Assembly: GCF_001542815.1 (NCBI RefSeq)
Contig: NZ_CP006992.1
Coordinates: 5,337,501 to 5,401,500 of the forward strand
Reading direction: 5' to 3'
Length of the DNA stretch: 64,000 bases
Source of the DNA: Methylobacterium sp. AMS5
GTDB taxonomy: Bacteria; Pseudomonadota; Alphaproteobacteria; Rhizobiales; Beijerinckiaceae
This document shows, piece after piece, positions 34,917 to 44,086 of this stretch (the first letter of the stretch is position 1; each line of letters begins with the position of its first letter). The notes beneath the pieces were generated by a model that made no database searches, was not told the origin of the DNA, and worked only from the letters and a program-made list of their open reading frames with translations. The position numbers were made by a program, and so were the translations under genes.

Positions 34917-37646
34917 CTATCCGTGGCGTCGGCGGTTCACATCCTGTGATTCGTTCGCTGGGCTATGGGGGGCGGTTTCCTCGGGCGCCGAACTCTTCTT
35001 GGCATCATCCGCTCCGGATGCCGCGGGCGCGATCACCTGCGTGGCCGAGCTGCCGACCGCATGGGCGATCTGACCGAGCGCGTCGCGGACCGGTTCCAGG
35101 CCCTGAACCGTGATGAAGCTCGAAGCCGGACCCATCGGCGGGATGAACTCGGCATCGGCCAGAGTCTTGAACACCGAGAAATTGAGGTCGCTCTGCACCT
35201 TCTGGCCGAGGTTGACGTCGACCACCATGGCGACCAGCTCGAACTCCAGGAAGGGATCGCCGATCTTCTTGAATACCACCCGCGGCGGCGGCTCCTTGAG
35301 CACGTCCGGATGGGCCTTGGCGCAGGCGACCATCATCTCGGCGGCCTGGACCGGATCCTTGCTGCGCAGCACGCTGACGGACAGGATGACCCGGCCGGTG
35401 CGGTCGCCGCGCACGCGGTTCTTCACGATTCCCGAAATCAGATTCGAGTTCGGCACGATCACGGCCGAGCGGTCGAAGGTCTGGATCTCGGTGGAGCGCA
35501 CCGAGATCCGCTTCACGATGCCTTCGCTGTCACCGATCAGTACCTGATCACCGACCCGGATCGGGCGCTCCCAGAGCAGCAGCAGGCCCGAGACGAAGTT
35601 GTTGACGATCGACTGGAGGCCGAAACCGATACCGACGGACAGCGCGCCGGCGACGATGGTCAGCTTCTCGAGGCTGAAGCCCAGATACGAGAAGGACAGC
35701 GCCAGGGCGAGCAGGAAGCCGACATAGCCCGCGACCGTCGAGATCGAGTTGCGCAGGCCGGCATCAAGGTCGGTCGCCGGCAGATAGGTGTTCTCCAGCC
35801 AGCGCTGCACGCCGCGGGTGATGAACACGCCGACCCCGAGGATGCCGACGCCGTAGGCGATGGACGACAGCGAAATCGTGACGTCGCCGACCTTGAAGCC
35901 GAAGAAGGCCGTGCGGATCGAGGAGAACACGTCCGTCGAATCGAGCCCCCAGGGCGCGAGCGTCAGGAGCGCCGCGACGGCGATCAGCACGACCCGGCCA
36001 AAGCCGGTCACCAGCACCGCGATCTGGTTGAGCGAGCGCTTGCGCAGCCCGGTATTGGCCTGGAGCGTGGTGGCGAGGCGGGTCTCCTCGCACAGCGAGC
36101 CGCCGATCAGCACATCGACGCTCATGATGAGGAGCCAGAGCAGGACGAGGACGCTCGCGCTCCAGATCAACTGATCGACGAGGAAGGCCGAGAGGGCGAC
36201 ATATCCCACCAAGGGCGCCGCCGCGATCACCGCGACCGCGACCCAGCCGAGCAACCGCAGCGGCCCACCGATATTGGCCGAGGTGTCGGTGCCGACATAG
36301 GGGCCGAAACACTCCTCCTCCTTCTCCGCGGTATCGGCGAAGCGATGGAGGCCGACGGCGAGCAGCAGCGCGGCCGTGACGGCCCCGATGCCGCGGGTGG
36401 CGATGGAGATGGGCAGAGCGGCGTAGATCGCCGAGTTCAGCGCCTCCGTCGACTTCGACACGGTGATGACCACGGCGATGCTGACGGCGAGCGCGTTGAT
36501 CCGCCATGCCGCCGCGTCCGAGACCGGCGCCGGACGCCAAGCCGGCTTGTTGACGGCCAGCAGCGCGTCGGCGGTCGCCTCGACGAAGGCGATGAAGGCG
36601 ATGCCGCCGAGAATGATGCTGGCGACCGGCAGAAACCGGGCGGGCAGCAACTCGGTGACGTCGAGGGCGTAGTAGACGGCGTAGCTGCCTGCGAGCGCGG
36701 GCAGCGTGCCGAGCAGGAGCACGCGCCACGCACCCAGAAGCTTGGCCCGCTTCGACGGTGAGGTGACGTTGATGTCCCGGCGGCCGAGCGCCGGGGCGAT
36801 GTTACGGCGTCCGAAATACAGGGCGAAGGACAGGCCGAAGGCGAGACCGAGAATCAGCAGGTTCCACAGGGTGCCGTTGCGGCGGAACAGGGAGACGGTG
36901 TCGTCGAAGCCGCTGCGCAGCGAGCTGATGTCCCGTGGAATGTCGGCGGCGACCCGCATCCACAGGTCTGGGCTCAACAGCGAGGAGCTGCGCTCGAACA
37001 AGCCGCGGGTGAAGGCAGCGCGACGGCGATTCGAGATCTGATCGACGATCTGGTCGCTCTGCACCAGCAGCGACTTGGCCAGCCGCTGGGTGCCGTCGAT
37101 GTCGTTGACCGCCTGCTCGCGCTCGGCCCGCTCACGGGCGACCTCCTCGCCCTCCTCGCCCTCCTTCGGCTTCGGGCCGATTTGCGTCAGCCGCTCGCGC
37201 GCGGCCTCCAGCCGTGGGCCGAGCAGCTCGATCACCGACCGCAGCCGGTCGGCGAGCGGGTCGAGCCCATCGCGGGCGCGGGTCAGATCGCCCGCGCCGA
37301 CATTCTGCCCGGAGATCGCCTTTTCCCGCGCTTCGAGATCCGCCTTGATGGCGTCGAGCCGGTCGCGGAGCGTTTGCAGCGCTTCCGAGACGGGCACCTT
37401 GGGCGCTGCCGGCTTGGGAGCCGGCGCGGCCTGCCCGTCCGCCGCAGCCGGTTGCCCATTCGCCGGGGGCGCCGCCGTCTGGTGCTTCGGGGCCGGTGCC
37501 GACTGAGCGGCCGGCGCTTGCGCCCCGGGCGAACTCCCCTGCCCGACGGCCGCATTCGGCAGCAGAGCCGCCGCGGTCAGTGCCGCGATCAGAGCCTTGC
37601 TGCGCATCATGAGGCGGAGACGGGTGAGAAGGGAGTGTCGTAGCAT
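34917..37646 (-). CDS. Large MscS-family mechanosensitive channel (DUF3772 type)
   Basis: This 909-residue protein has a signal peptide, a Pro/Ala-rich stretch, then a periplasmic coiled-coil region (about 85-190, SEALQTLRDRLDAIKADLEA onward) of the DUF3772 type. About ten membrane helices follow, then the MscS core: pore-lining VGIGFGLQSIVNNFVSGLLL and the beta domain WERPIRVGDQVLIGDSEG. Such long MscS proteins act in osmotic downshock or envelope stress. The C-terminus is polar and ends in a short basic tail. It forms no operon with neighbours. Confidence 0.88.
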   Translation of the reverse strand: MLRHSLLTRLRLMMRSKALIAALTAAALLPNAAVGQGSSPGAQAPAAQSAPAPKHQTAAPPANGQPAAADGQAAPAPKPAAPKVPVSEALQTLRDRLDAIKADLEAREKAISGQNVGAGDLTRARDGLDPLADRLRSVIELLGPRLEAARERLTQIGPKPKEGEEGEEVARERAEREQAVNDIDGTQRLAKSLLVQSDQIVDQISNRRRAAFTRGLFERSSSLLSPDLWMRVAADIPRDISSLRSGFDDTVSLFRRNGTLWNLLILGLAFGLSFALYFGRRNIAPALGRRDINVTSPSKRAKLLGAWRVLLLGTLPALAGSYAVYYALDVTELLPARFLPVASIILGGIAFIAFVEATADALLAVNKPAWRPAPVSDAAAWRINALAVSIAVVITVSKSTEALNSAIYAALPISIATRGIGAVTAALLLAVGLHRFADTAEKEEECFGPYVGTDTSANIGGPLRLLGWVAVAVIAAAPLVGYVALSAFLVDQLIWSASVLVLLWLLIMSVDVLIGGSLCEETRLATTLQANTGLRKRSLNQIAVLVTGFGRVVLIAVAALLTLAPWGLDSTDVFSSIRTAFFGFKVGDVTISLSSIAYGVGILGVGVFITRGVQRWLENTYLPATDLDAGLRNSISTVAGYVGFLLALALSFSYLGFSLEKLTIVAGALSVGIGFGLQSIVNNFVSGLLLLWERPIRVGDQVLIGDSEGIVKRISVRSTEIQTFDRSAVIVPNSNLISGIVKNRVRGDRTGRVILSVSVLRSKDPVQAAEMMVACAKAHPDVLKEPPPRVVFKKIGDPFLEFELVAMVVDVNLGQKVQSDLNFSVFKTLADAEFIPPMGPASSFITVQGLEPVRDALGQIAHAVGSSATQVIAPAASGADDAKKSSAPEETAPHSPANESQDVNRRRHG

Positions 37647-38361
37647 CGGTGTCCTTCGCGGGGGAAACGGGATCGCGTCGGGTTATCGGCGCCAGGGTAG
37701 CCTGGCCGGCCGGTTCGCGGATGGTGTCGCGCGCGGCCACAGCCGCCTGCCCCGCGCTCGACGGGCTCGGTATTCCGCGCCGCCCCTGAGCTAGGGTCAT
37801 GGCGCGACTTGCCGAGAGGCACGCCGCGACACCTTTTGCAACGCACAACGGCGCGTCGGCCGGGTCTGTGTGCCCGCGTAATGGGGCAAAAGCGTGCGGA
37901 ACGGAGCGATGGACGCTCTATTCCAAGGAAAATCATAGGCCGCGACGTCACGGACGGTCGGTCCGCCTTCACAAGCTTGTCACGCTGATATTACACTAAG
38001 CCGCGATGGACTTGGCCATATCCTCACGCAGCGAGGAGGCGGCGCTGATCGTCCGCCCCGCCACGCTTCGGATCGAACCGGCACGACTCGCCGGTCGGGG
38101 AAGCTGTTGGCGTCAAGATCCCTCCCCACCTTTCGTTTCCCGCCAACCCGCCCGAGCGCGACGCGCTGAGGCCGTGGGTTCGGCGCGAGCGCGCGCGACA
38201 GCCTGCGGACTCGCGGCCGTGCCGGGGCGTCATGCCCTCCGGCACGGTTCCGAGGCGCCCCCTGGGCTCCGACTGTCGCGGGTACGGCATGGCCCGTCGG
38301 ACCTTCGGTGTCCGAGGCCGAGGCGCCCGAGGGGCGCCGTCACGAGCAGTGAGTGGCGTCG
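37647..38361. other. 715-base region without a recognisable gene
   Basis: Between the MscS gene (minus) and the HNH gene (plus). Open frames here on both strands are Arg/Pro/Gly-rich and fit the shadow coding expected in GC-rich DNA. It must contain the two divergent promoters. A modestly AT-richer patch near 37920-38000 may hold the HNH promoter. I see no tRNA, repeat or clear operator. Confidence 0.5.
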
Positions 38362-38910
38362 ATGATCGATCTGCAAACCCTGGTGCTCAACGCGGATTAC
38401 AGGCCGCTTTCCTACAATCCGCTCTCGTTGTGGTCCTGGAAGGACGCATTCACGGCGCTGTTCCTCGATCGCGTCACCCTGGTCGCGAACTACGATATCG
38501 AGGCGCACAGTCCGAGCCGATCCCTCAAGGTGCCGAGCGTGGTCGCCCTCAAGAGCTACGTCGCGCTGGCCCGCAGCCCGGCCTTCACCCGTTACAACAT
38601 CTACCTGCGCGACACCTTCTCCTGCCAATATTGCGGCCTGCGTCTCCCCTCGGGCGGTCTGACCTTCGACCACGTCGTGCCCCGCTCACGCGGCGGCCTC
38701 TCCACCTGGGAGAACGTCGTGGCGGCCTGCTCGCCCTGCAATCTGCGCAAGGCCAACCGCACGCCGCACGAGGCCGAGATGCCGTTGCTCAACGAACCGC
38801 GCCGGCCGACGCGGCACGAGTTGCACCGGCGCCAACCGGAATTCGACCACCGCCAGTACCACCATACCTGGCTCGACTATCTCTACTGGGACAGCGAGCT
38901 CGACAGTTGA
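38362..38910 (+). CDS. HNH endonuclease
   Basis: The 182-residue protein starts MIDLQTLVLNADYRPLSYNP and carries the HNH fold: CQYCGLRLPSGGLTFDHVVP with the first Cys pair and catalytic His, then the Asn-bearing STWENVVAACSPCNLRKAN with the second Cys pair that binds zinc. This stand-alone type is widespread and chromosomal in alphaproteobacteria; its biological role is unknown. The ATG at 38362 is preferred to a GTG 9 bases upstream. There is no sign of an intron, phage or restriction partner nearby. Confidence 0.88.
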   Translation: MIDLQTLVLNADYRPLSYNPLSLWSWKDAFTALFLDRVTLVANYDIEAHSPSRSLKVPSVVALKSYVALARSPAFTRYNIYLRDTFSCQYCGLRLPSGGLTFDHVVPRSRGGLSTWENVVAACSPCNLRKANRTPHEAEMPLLNEPRRPTRHELHRRQPEFDHRQYHHTWLDYLYWDSELDS

Positions 38911-38917
38911 CCACGCG

Positions 38918-39175
38918 TCAGCGCAACGGCTGCGGGGGCTCGTTGAACATCGGCTGGTTGGTCGGCCGCGGCACGTAGGCCCGGACGGCGAACCGCTCGA
39001 CCGGCTGCGACGCGCGGAAGCGCGGGCGCGGATCGCGGTAGGGCATGTCCGGCGGGAGTGCCGTGACGGCGGGGCGTCTCCTGAAAGCTCCGCCGCGGCT
39101 CTCGGCTTGCGCATCCGTCATCGCGATCGACAGGCCGGCGAGCGTCGCGGCCGTGAGCGGAAGCAGATGGCGCAT
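38918..39175 (-). CDS. Small secreted protein of unknown function
   Basis: The 85-residue product has a clear Sec signal peptide (MRHLLPLTAATLAGLSIAMT, cleavage after AQA near residue 23). The mature part is short, Pro/Arg-rich and predicted to be disordered, with PYRDPRPRFRASQPVERFAVR. No family is recognised. It ends 8 bases from the convergent HNH gene and lies 27 bases downstream of a porin gene on the same strand. Confidence 0.6.
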   Translation of the reverse strand: MRHLLPLTAATLAGLSIAMTDAQAESRGGAFRRRPAVTALPPDMPYRDPRPRFRASQPVERFAVRAYVPRPTNQPMFNEPPQPLR

Positions 39176-39201
39176 GGCGGCTCTCCGATCTCGGTCGCGC
39201 G

Positions 39202-40101
39202 TCAGAACTTGATGGCCGCGCCGCCACGCACGGTGTTCAACTCGGCCTTATGGCCCTGGAAGTCGTTGAACAGGACGTATTGATACTCGCCGCGCAGCAG
39301 GAAGTTCGGCGTGATGGCGTATTCGAGGCCGCCACCGACGGCGATGCCGACCACGGTGACCTTCTTTGTCGCTCCGTGAACCGTGCCGGGCGCTGGGATG
39401 CTGCCAGGCGGAAAATCTTGATTGAAACTCGAGTAACCGTAGTTATTGATGAATGATTTAGTGGTGCCGGTCTGATTCGACGCGTAAGTCGCGTTATTGT
39501 AGCCGTAGTTCTGAACTGTGACCGTGTCGCTTACAGTTGCGCGGCCGACAGCCGCACCGCCCGTAACGAAGGGAAGGAGATTTCCAAAAGCGTAGCCGAG
39601 TCTTCCTCTGATTGTTCCGTAATCTTGGATCTTCGTTCTTGCTTGGCCGTCCAAAGTAACGGTGGTGAGGAAATCGTCCTTGGTGATCACCCTGCGGCTG
39701 ATTCGATCGAAAGTATCCCCGCTCCGTCCGAAAAATGTATAGTCTGCCTCAAGACCCACGACGACATCTTCGAATTGGTAGTTAATGCCGGCAAACACGC
39801 CGTAGCTCGCCCCGCCAGAATGAGTAGCGCGTGCAGCGAGATAATGAGATGCGCCCATCTCGGACTCCGCGACTGTGTTGCGGAGCGCATTCGCAACGAT
39901 CGGCTGGAAGGCGTTGTTGAAGCCGAGGGCCGCGGACGAATAGCCGCCATGTCCGCCGACATAGAACCCGCTCCAGTCGATGATCGGAGCCGGTGCCGGG
40001 TAATCATCGTCGTAGCCGCGCAGCACGCCGTAATCGAGATCGGCGGCGAGAGCGGGTGAAACCAGAACGGTCGTCAGAAAAGCCAGGGTCGCGATACGCA
40101 T
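39202..40101 (-). CDS. Omp25/Omp31-type outer-membrane beta-barrel protein
   Basis: The 299-residue protein has a signal peptide ending SPALAA, the motif APIIDWSGFYVGGHGGYSSA typical of Brucella Omp25/Omp31-like barrels, alternating-hydrophobic strands, and a C-terminal Phe after LNTVRGGAAIKF, as required by the BAM machinery. Its centre (about 39420-39900) is markedly richer in A/T than the ends and encodes Asn/Tyr/Thr-rich surface loops such as NYGYNNATYASNQTG. It is followed by the small secreted protein gene. Expression is probably independent of the two porin-like genes upstream. Confidence 0.85.
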   Translation of the reverse strand: MRIATLAFLTTVLVSPALAADLDYGVLRGYDDDYPAPAPIIDWSGFYVGGHGGYSSAALGFNNAFQPIVANALRNTVAESEMGASHYLAARATHSGGASYGVFAGINYQFEDVVVGLEADYTFFGRSGDTFDRISRRVITKDDFLTTVTLDGQARTKIQDYGTIRGRLGYAFGNLLPFVTGGAAVGRATVSDTVTVQNYGYNNATYASNQTGTTKSFINNYGYSSFNQDFPPGSIPAPGTVHGATKKVTVVGIAVGGGLEYAITPNFLLRGEYQYVLFNDFQGHKAELNTVRGGAAIKF

Positions 40102-40282
40102 CGTCGTCGTCCTCACGCACCGGGCCGTTGCTGCGCCGGGCTGACCCTTTCGTACTAGTTCGGTAACCTTAATTTTTCGTGCCGGACCAACATTGGATGG
40201 CGTCCCGAGATCGTGGATTCGTACCCCTGCCCATCGTTTTCGGCGCGATACGCGAGCGTTCGGTGCGTCGGCCAAGACGAGA

Positions 40283-40312
40283 ACGGCGCCCGGGGGTAAG
40301 CCCGGACGCCGT
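40283..40312 (-). terminator. Probable terminator of the middle porin gene
   Basis: A 12-bp stem with one mismatch, ACGGCGCCCGGG against CCCGGACGCCGT, around a six-base loop, lies 29 bases past the stop at 40341. The minus-strand downstream sequence is only moderately T-rich. Confidence 0.6.
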
Positions 40313-40340
40313 GCGTTCCTCAGGAACGATCTTGGTCGAT

Positions 40341-41198
40341 TCAGTTGCCGAAGTTCCGAACGGGAGAGGCGAGCAGGCCGTCGGCGAAGCGGTAGCGAAG
40401 GCCGACCCGGAATTCGCTGGCCGTCAGATCCTTCACACGGGTGAGGCCGCCGAACTCGTCCAGTCCACTGCGGATCCGGCCGAGATCGATGTAGCGGTAG
40501 GCCGCGTCCACGCTGAAACCGGCACCGATGTCATAGGACAGACCGGCCGTCAGAGCCCAGGCGAAGGTCATGACCGAGTGGTTGGCGCGGAAGGCGGCGT
40601 TGCGCGGTCCCGTGCCCGCGGACCCGTCGCAGCCGTCGATCAGGCATGTCGTCTGGGTGTAGTTGCGGCTCATCCGCTTGTCGGCGAAGCCGACACCCGC
40701 GCCGACGTAAGGCGTGAAGCCGTACCACGTTCCAATGTCGGCGTAGACGTTGACGAGGCCGGTCAGCACATCGACCTTGCCGGCTTCGAGATTGTAGCCG
40801 GTCTCGAACACCGAGCGCGAGGAGTAGCCGCGGAAGGACGAGGCGGCGCGCTGGTCGATGGTAGCGTCGACGCGCAGCCACGGATTGATCTGGTAGCCGA
40901 CGCCGCCGCCGTAACCGGTCTCGGAACTCAGGCGCAGCCCGACCAGCGGCGGCATGCCCGGATCGTTCGGATCGAGAATGGCATCGTCGCGCGGGTGGTC
41001 GTACCAGCTCTGCGTGAAGTCGCCGCGCAGGTACCAGCCGCTGCCGATGGTCACCGGTTCGACTTGGACAGGCGGCGGCGGGGGCGGCGGAAGCAGATCC
41101 GCCGCGGCGGCAGGGGATGCGAAGGAGCCGGTCAGAACCCCGAGGAGGGTGCCGGTCGCGAGCGTGGCCGCCAGCGCCAGACGATGCGATGCGATCAT
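40341..41198 (-). CDS. Outer-membrane beta-barrel protein (paralogue A)
   Basis: This 285-residue barrel has a signal peptide ending FASPAAAA, a Pro-rich linker LLPPPPPPPVQVEP, then strands with GGGVGYQINPWLRVDATIDQR and DIGTWYGFTPYVGAGVGFADK. It is clearly related to the next gene upstream (41381-42247), with the same order of motifs, so the two arose by duplication. It ends RNFGN rather than in an aromatic residue, unusual for a BAM substrate. A near-perfect CtrA box lies upstream. Confidence 0.85.
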   Translation of the reverse strand: MIASHRLALAATLATGTLLGVLTGSFASPAAAADLLPPPPPPPVQVEPVTIGSGWYLRGDFTQSWYDHPRDDAILDPNDPGMPPLVGLRLSSETGYGGGVGYQINPWLRVDATIDQRAASSFRGYSSRSVFETGYNLEAGKVDVLTGLVNVYADIGTWYGFTPYVGAGVGFADKRMSRNYTQTTCLIDGCDGSAGTGPRNAAFRANHSVMTFAWALTAGLSYDIGAGFSVDAAYRYIDLGRIRSGLDEFGGLTRVKDLTASEFRVGLRYRFADGLLASPVRNFGN

Positions 41199-41268
41199 GG
41201 GAAGCCTCGTCGGAGGCGGCGGCAGGAGGGGCCCGCGCCTCGATGACCGGCAGATTTGCCGATAAAGG

Positions 41269-41285
41269 TTATGATCGGCTTAACC
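41269..41285. promoter_or_regulatory. CtrA-like box upstream of porin paralogue A
   Basis: TTAT-N7-TTAACC on the plus strand, equivalent to TTAA-N7-ATAACC on the minus strand, one base from the CtrA consensus TTAA-N7-TTAAC. It lies 71 bases before the ATG of the gene at 41198. Confidence 0.55.
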
Positions 41286-41320
41286 TTAACCAGCAGGGAT
41301 CCAGAGATTCAGCAACTTGA

Positions 41321-41353
41321 AAACAAAAACGGCGCGGAGGGTGTCCGCGCCGT
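41321..41353 (-). terminator. Intrinsic terminator of porin paralogue B
   Basis: A perfect 10-bp stem (ACGGCGCGGA at 41329-41338 with TCCGCGCCGT at 41344-41353), five-base loop, followed on the minus strand by a T-rich tail TTTTGTTTT. It lies 28 bases beyond the stop at 41381. Confidence 0.85.
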
Positions 41354-41380
41354 GGCAATACAATCGAAGGTTCGGGAAAA

Positions 41381-42247
41381 TCAGTACTTGCGCACCAGCG
41401 GAGGCGGGGGCGCGTAATCGACCGCGGCGACGGCGACCGGGGCGCCGAACAGGTAGCGCAGACCGACCTTGACGTCGTGGGCTTCCAGTTCCTTCACGCG
41501 ATAGACGGTCTTCGGGCAGTCCGGAGCGCAGGTGACGACGCCGGTCGTGGCCTCGCCCATGTTGAGGTAGCGGTAGGCCGCCTCGAACCTGATGTTCTGT
41601 GTCACGGCGTAGCCGAGACCGGCATGAAGGGCCCAGGCAAAGTTCGTCCGCTCGTTGTGGCGGCCGATACCGTAGCCCCCCTCATACGCGCCGAAGCCCT
41701 TGTCGGTCACGCCGCCGAAGCTGTGGTGGGCGACACCGACGCCGGCACCGACGAACGGCGTCACGCCATACCACGTGCCGAGATCGACATAGCCGTTGGC
41801 GAGGCCGACGATGGAATCGAACTTGCCGCTGGTGACGTTGTAGCCGCCGGTATCGCCGAAGGTCTTGTCCTCGGCGACGAACGTCCACTTGCTGCGGAAG
41901 CGGTACTCACCGGTCGCATCGACGCGCAGCCACGGATTGATCTGATAGCCGACGCCGCCGCCGATGAAGTACTGGTTGGAGACCTTGTCCTGCACGACGG
42001 CGTAGTCGTACGGCTTGGGCGGATGCGAGACGTCCTCGGCAATGCTCTTGCGCAAGTCGAGCGATCCGTAGCCGCCATCGACCCGAAGGTACCACCCGCC
42101 CGCGAACACGTCCGGCTCGGGCAGCGGCTCGGGCATCGGCGGCGGGGGTGGCAGCAGGTCGGCGGCTTGTGCGAGGCCGGGCACCCCGACGCTCGCGAGG
42201 AGCGTGAAGGAGCGCGCCAATGCGAGAATTTTGGTGCGGCGGCGCAT
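41381..42247 (-). CDS. Outer-membrane beta-barrel protein (paralogue B)
   Basis: The 288-residue product has a basic signal peptide ending GLAQA, a Pro-rich spacer LLPPPPPMPEPLPEPD, and barrel strands containing GGGVGYQINPWLRVDATGEYR and DLGTWYGVTPFVGAGVGVAHH, shared with its downstream paralogue. It has an additional VTCAPDCPKTVYRVKELEAHD loop with two Cys and ends in Tyr (VRKY), suitable for outer-membrane insertion. A palindromic, perfect CtrA box lies 80 bases upstream and a strong terminator follows. Confidence 0.85.
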   Translation of the reverse strand: MRRRTKILALARSFTLLASVGVPGLAQAADLLPPPPPMPEPLPEPDVFAGGWYLRVDGGYGSLDLRKSIAEDVSHPPKPYDYAVVQDKVSNQYFIGGGVGYQINPWLRVDATGEYRFRSKWTFVAEDKTFGDTGGYNVTSGKFDSIVGLANGYVDLGTWYGVTPFVGAGVGVAHHSFGGVTDKGFGAYEGGYGIGRHNERTNFAWALHAGLGYAVTQNIRFEAAYRYLNMGEATTGVVTCAPDCPKTVYRVKELEAHDVKVGLRYLFGAPVAVAAVDYAPPPPLVRKY

Positions 42248-42325
42248 TACGATTTCCTTGACCCATCGAGCGCGCCGAAAATTGAAGGCCGGCCCGAGAT
42301 GCGAATGCAAGGATGGTCGATGAAG

Positions 42326-42342
42326 GTTAAGTCGGACTTAAC
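42326..42342. promoter_or_regulatory. Palindromic CtrA box upstream of porin paralogue B
   Basis: GTTAAGTC-G-GACTTAAC is a perfect palindrome and matches the CtrA consensus TTAA-N7-TTAAC on both strands. It is 80-95 bases before the ATG at 42247, a usual position for an activator or repressor in that promoter. Confidence 0.65.
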
Positions 42343-42486
42343 GTAAAAAGTTATCCTTGCCGATCCGTTGTCATGATTGGCAAAGCTGCCGGAAAATCAG
42401 TGCCATCGCTGCTTGTGCTTTCCGCCGGTGACCGTCCCGGCAGCGGATCGGTCCCGCCCTTCGCGTCGCCGAGCCGATTCCCGGCT

Positions 42487-42518
42487 GAGAGCCGTATCCG
42501 GCCGGATTGCTTTAGGCC
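42487..42518. repeat. Partial copy of the two-hairpin intergenic repeat at the glmM 3' end
   Basis: The sequence AGAGCCGTATCCGGCCGGAT and what follows to AGGCCGC matches the left half of the fuller repeat at 56893-57000. The glmM stop codon (42512-42514) and last Ala codon lie inside it, so the repeat appears to have supplied or trimmed the gene's end. Confidence 0.6.
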
Positions 42519-43852
42519 GCTGCGCGGGTGACGGCGTCCACGACTTCGTCCACGACCTCGGCGACGAGATCACGGTCGTCCCCCTCGGCCATCACCCGGA
42601 TCACGGGCTCGGTACCGGAGGGGCGGATCACGAGGCGGCCCGATTGGCCGAGCCGGTCCTTGGCATGGGCGATGGCGGTGACGACCGAATCCGCGCGCAG
42701 GGGCTCACCGGAGCGGAAGCGGACGTTCTTGAGGATCTGCGGCAGCGGCTCGAAGCAGTGGCACACCTCGCTCACGGGCAGGTTGCGGCGCTTGACGACG
42801 CTGAGGAGCTGAAGCGCGGCCACCAGCCCGTCGCCCGTGGTCGCGTAATCCGACATGATGATGTGGCCGGACTGTTCTCCGCCGAGATTGTAGCCGTGCT
42901 GGCGCATATGTTCGAGCACGTAGCGATCGCCGACGGCCGTGCGGGCGAGGGTGAGACCGATGCTGTTGATGTAGCGTTCGAGGCCGAGATTCGACATGAT
43001 CGTCGCGACCAGTCCCGGTTGGGTCAGGCGCTCATCCTCCTGCCACGAGCGGGCCACGGCCGCCATGAGCTGGTCGCCATCGACCTTCTGGCCCTTCTCA
43101 TCGACGATCAGCACACGGTCGGCGTCGCCATCGAGGGCGATCCCGACATCGGCGCGCAGCTCCCGCACCTTCTGCACGAGGGTTTCGGGCGCGGTCGAGC
43201 CGACATCCTGGTTGATGTTGAACCCGTCCGGCTCGACACCGATGGAGATCACTTCGGCGCCCAGTTCCCAAAGGGTTTCCGGCGCGACGCGGTAGGCCGC
43301 GCCGTTGGCGCAGTCGACGACAACCCGCAGACCGTCCAGGGTGACGTGGCGCGGGAGGGTGCGCTTGGCGAACTCGATGTAGCGGGCATGCACGCTCTCG
43401 ATCCGCTTGGCGCGGCCGAGGTCGCGCGAAGCGGACAGGCGGTTGCGCATGTCGCCGTCGATCAGGCTCTCGATCTCGAGTTCGAGCTCGTCGTTGAGCT
43501 TGAAGCCGTCGGGCCCGAACAGCTTGATGCCGTTATCCTCGAAGGGGTTGTGCGAGGCCGAAATCATCACGCCGATATCGGCGCGCATCGAGCGGGTCAG
43601 CATGGCGACGGCGGGGGTCGGCATCGGCCCGAGCAGCAGCACGTCCATGCCGACGGAGGTGAAGCCTGCGACGAGCGCGGTCTCGATCATGTATCCCGAG
43701 AGGCGGGTATCCTTGCCGATCACGACGCGGTGGCGGTGGTCGCCGCGTTGGAAGATCACGCCCGCGGCCTGCCCGACCTTGAGAGCAAGTTCCGGTGTGA
43801 TGATGCCGTTGGCCCGTCCACGGATGCCGTCGGTTCCGAAGTGTTTGCGCAA
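42512..43852 (-). CDS. glmM: Phosphoglucosamine mutase
   Basis: GlmM converts glucosamine 6-phosphate to glucosamine 1-phosphate for UDP-GlcNAc, hence peptidoglycan and LPS. The 446-residue protein starts [12 protein letters not shown] with the FGTDGIRG signature. It has the phosphoserine loop [15 protein letters not shown] (Ser100), the metal loop [11 protein letters not shown], and [15 protein letters not shown] for phosphate binding. The start is TTG, preceded by GGAGAAG about 6 bases upstream; no ATG or GTG fits the family N-terminus. It follows ftsH in many genomes, but here a TauE gene and a terminator intervene. Confidence 0.95.
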   Translation of the reverse strand: MRKHFGTDGIRGRANGIITPELALKVGQAAGVIFQRGDHRHRVVIGKDTRLSGYMIETALVAGFTSVGMDVLLLGPMPTPAVAMLTRSMRADIGVMISASHNPFEDNGIKLFGPDGFKLNDELELEIESLIDGDMRNRLSASRDLGRAKRIESVHARYIEFAKRTLPRHVTLDGLRVVVDCANGAAYRVAPETLWELGAEVISIGVEPDGFNINQDVGSTAPETLVQKVRELRADVGIALDGDADRVLIVDEKGQKVDGDQLMAAVARSWQEDERLTQPGLVATIMSNLGLERYINSIGLTLARTAVGDRYVLEHMRQHGYNLGGEQSGHIIMSDYATTGDGLVAALQLLSVVKRRNLPVSEVCHCFEPLPQILKNVRFRSGEPLRADSVVTAIAHAKDRLGQSGRLVIRPSGTEPVIRVMAEGDDRDLVAEVVDEVVDAVTRAAA

Positions 43853-44086
43853 CGTCGCTTCTCCGCACTCGGCGTGGTTCGCACCGCACCAGATTACCAG
43901 AATGGCACCCGGCCGGCAGAAAAGATCTCGGGTATCGTGAACCGGTTGCTCCGTGACAAAGGCGTTCGAAATGGGGCGGCCCGGCCGGTTTGGCCAGCGG
44001 CGCGTGCATCGTCCCGGACGTTGGATTCAGGCGGTGGCACGAGCCTGTTGTTTTTGCATGGCATTTTCCGAAAGCCGCAGGCTGCG

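Noticed and set aside
40165..40176. GGTAACCTTAA upstream of the first porin as a third CtrA box
   Set aside because: The two half sites are not separated by seven bases, so it does not fit the consensus.
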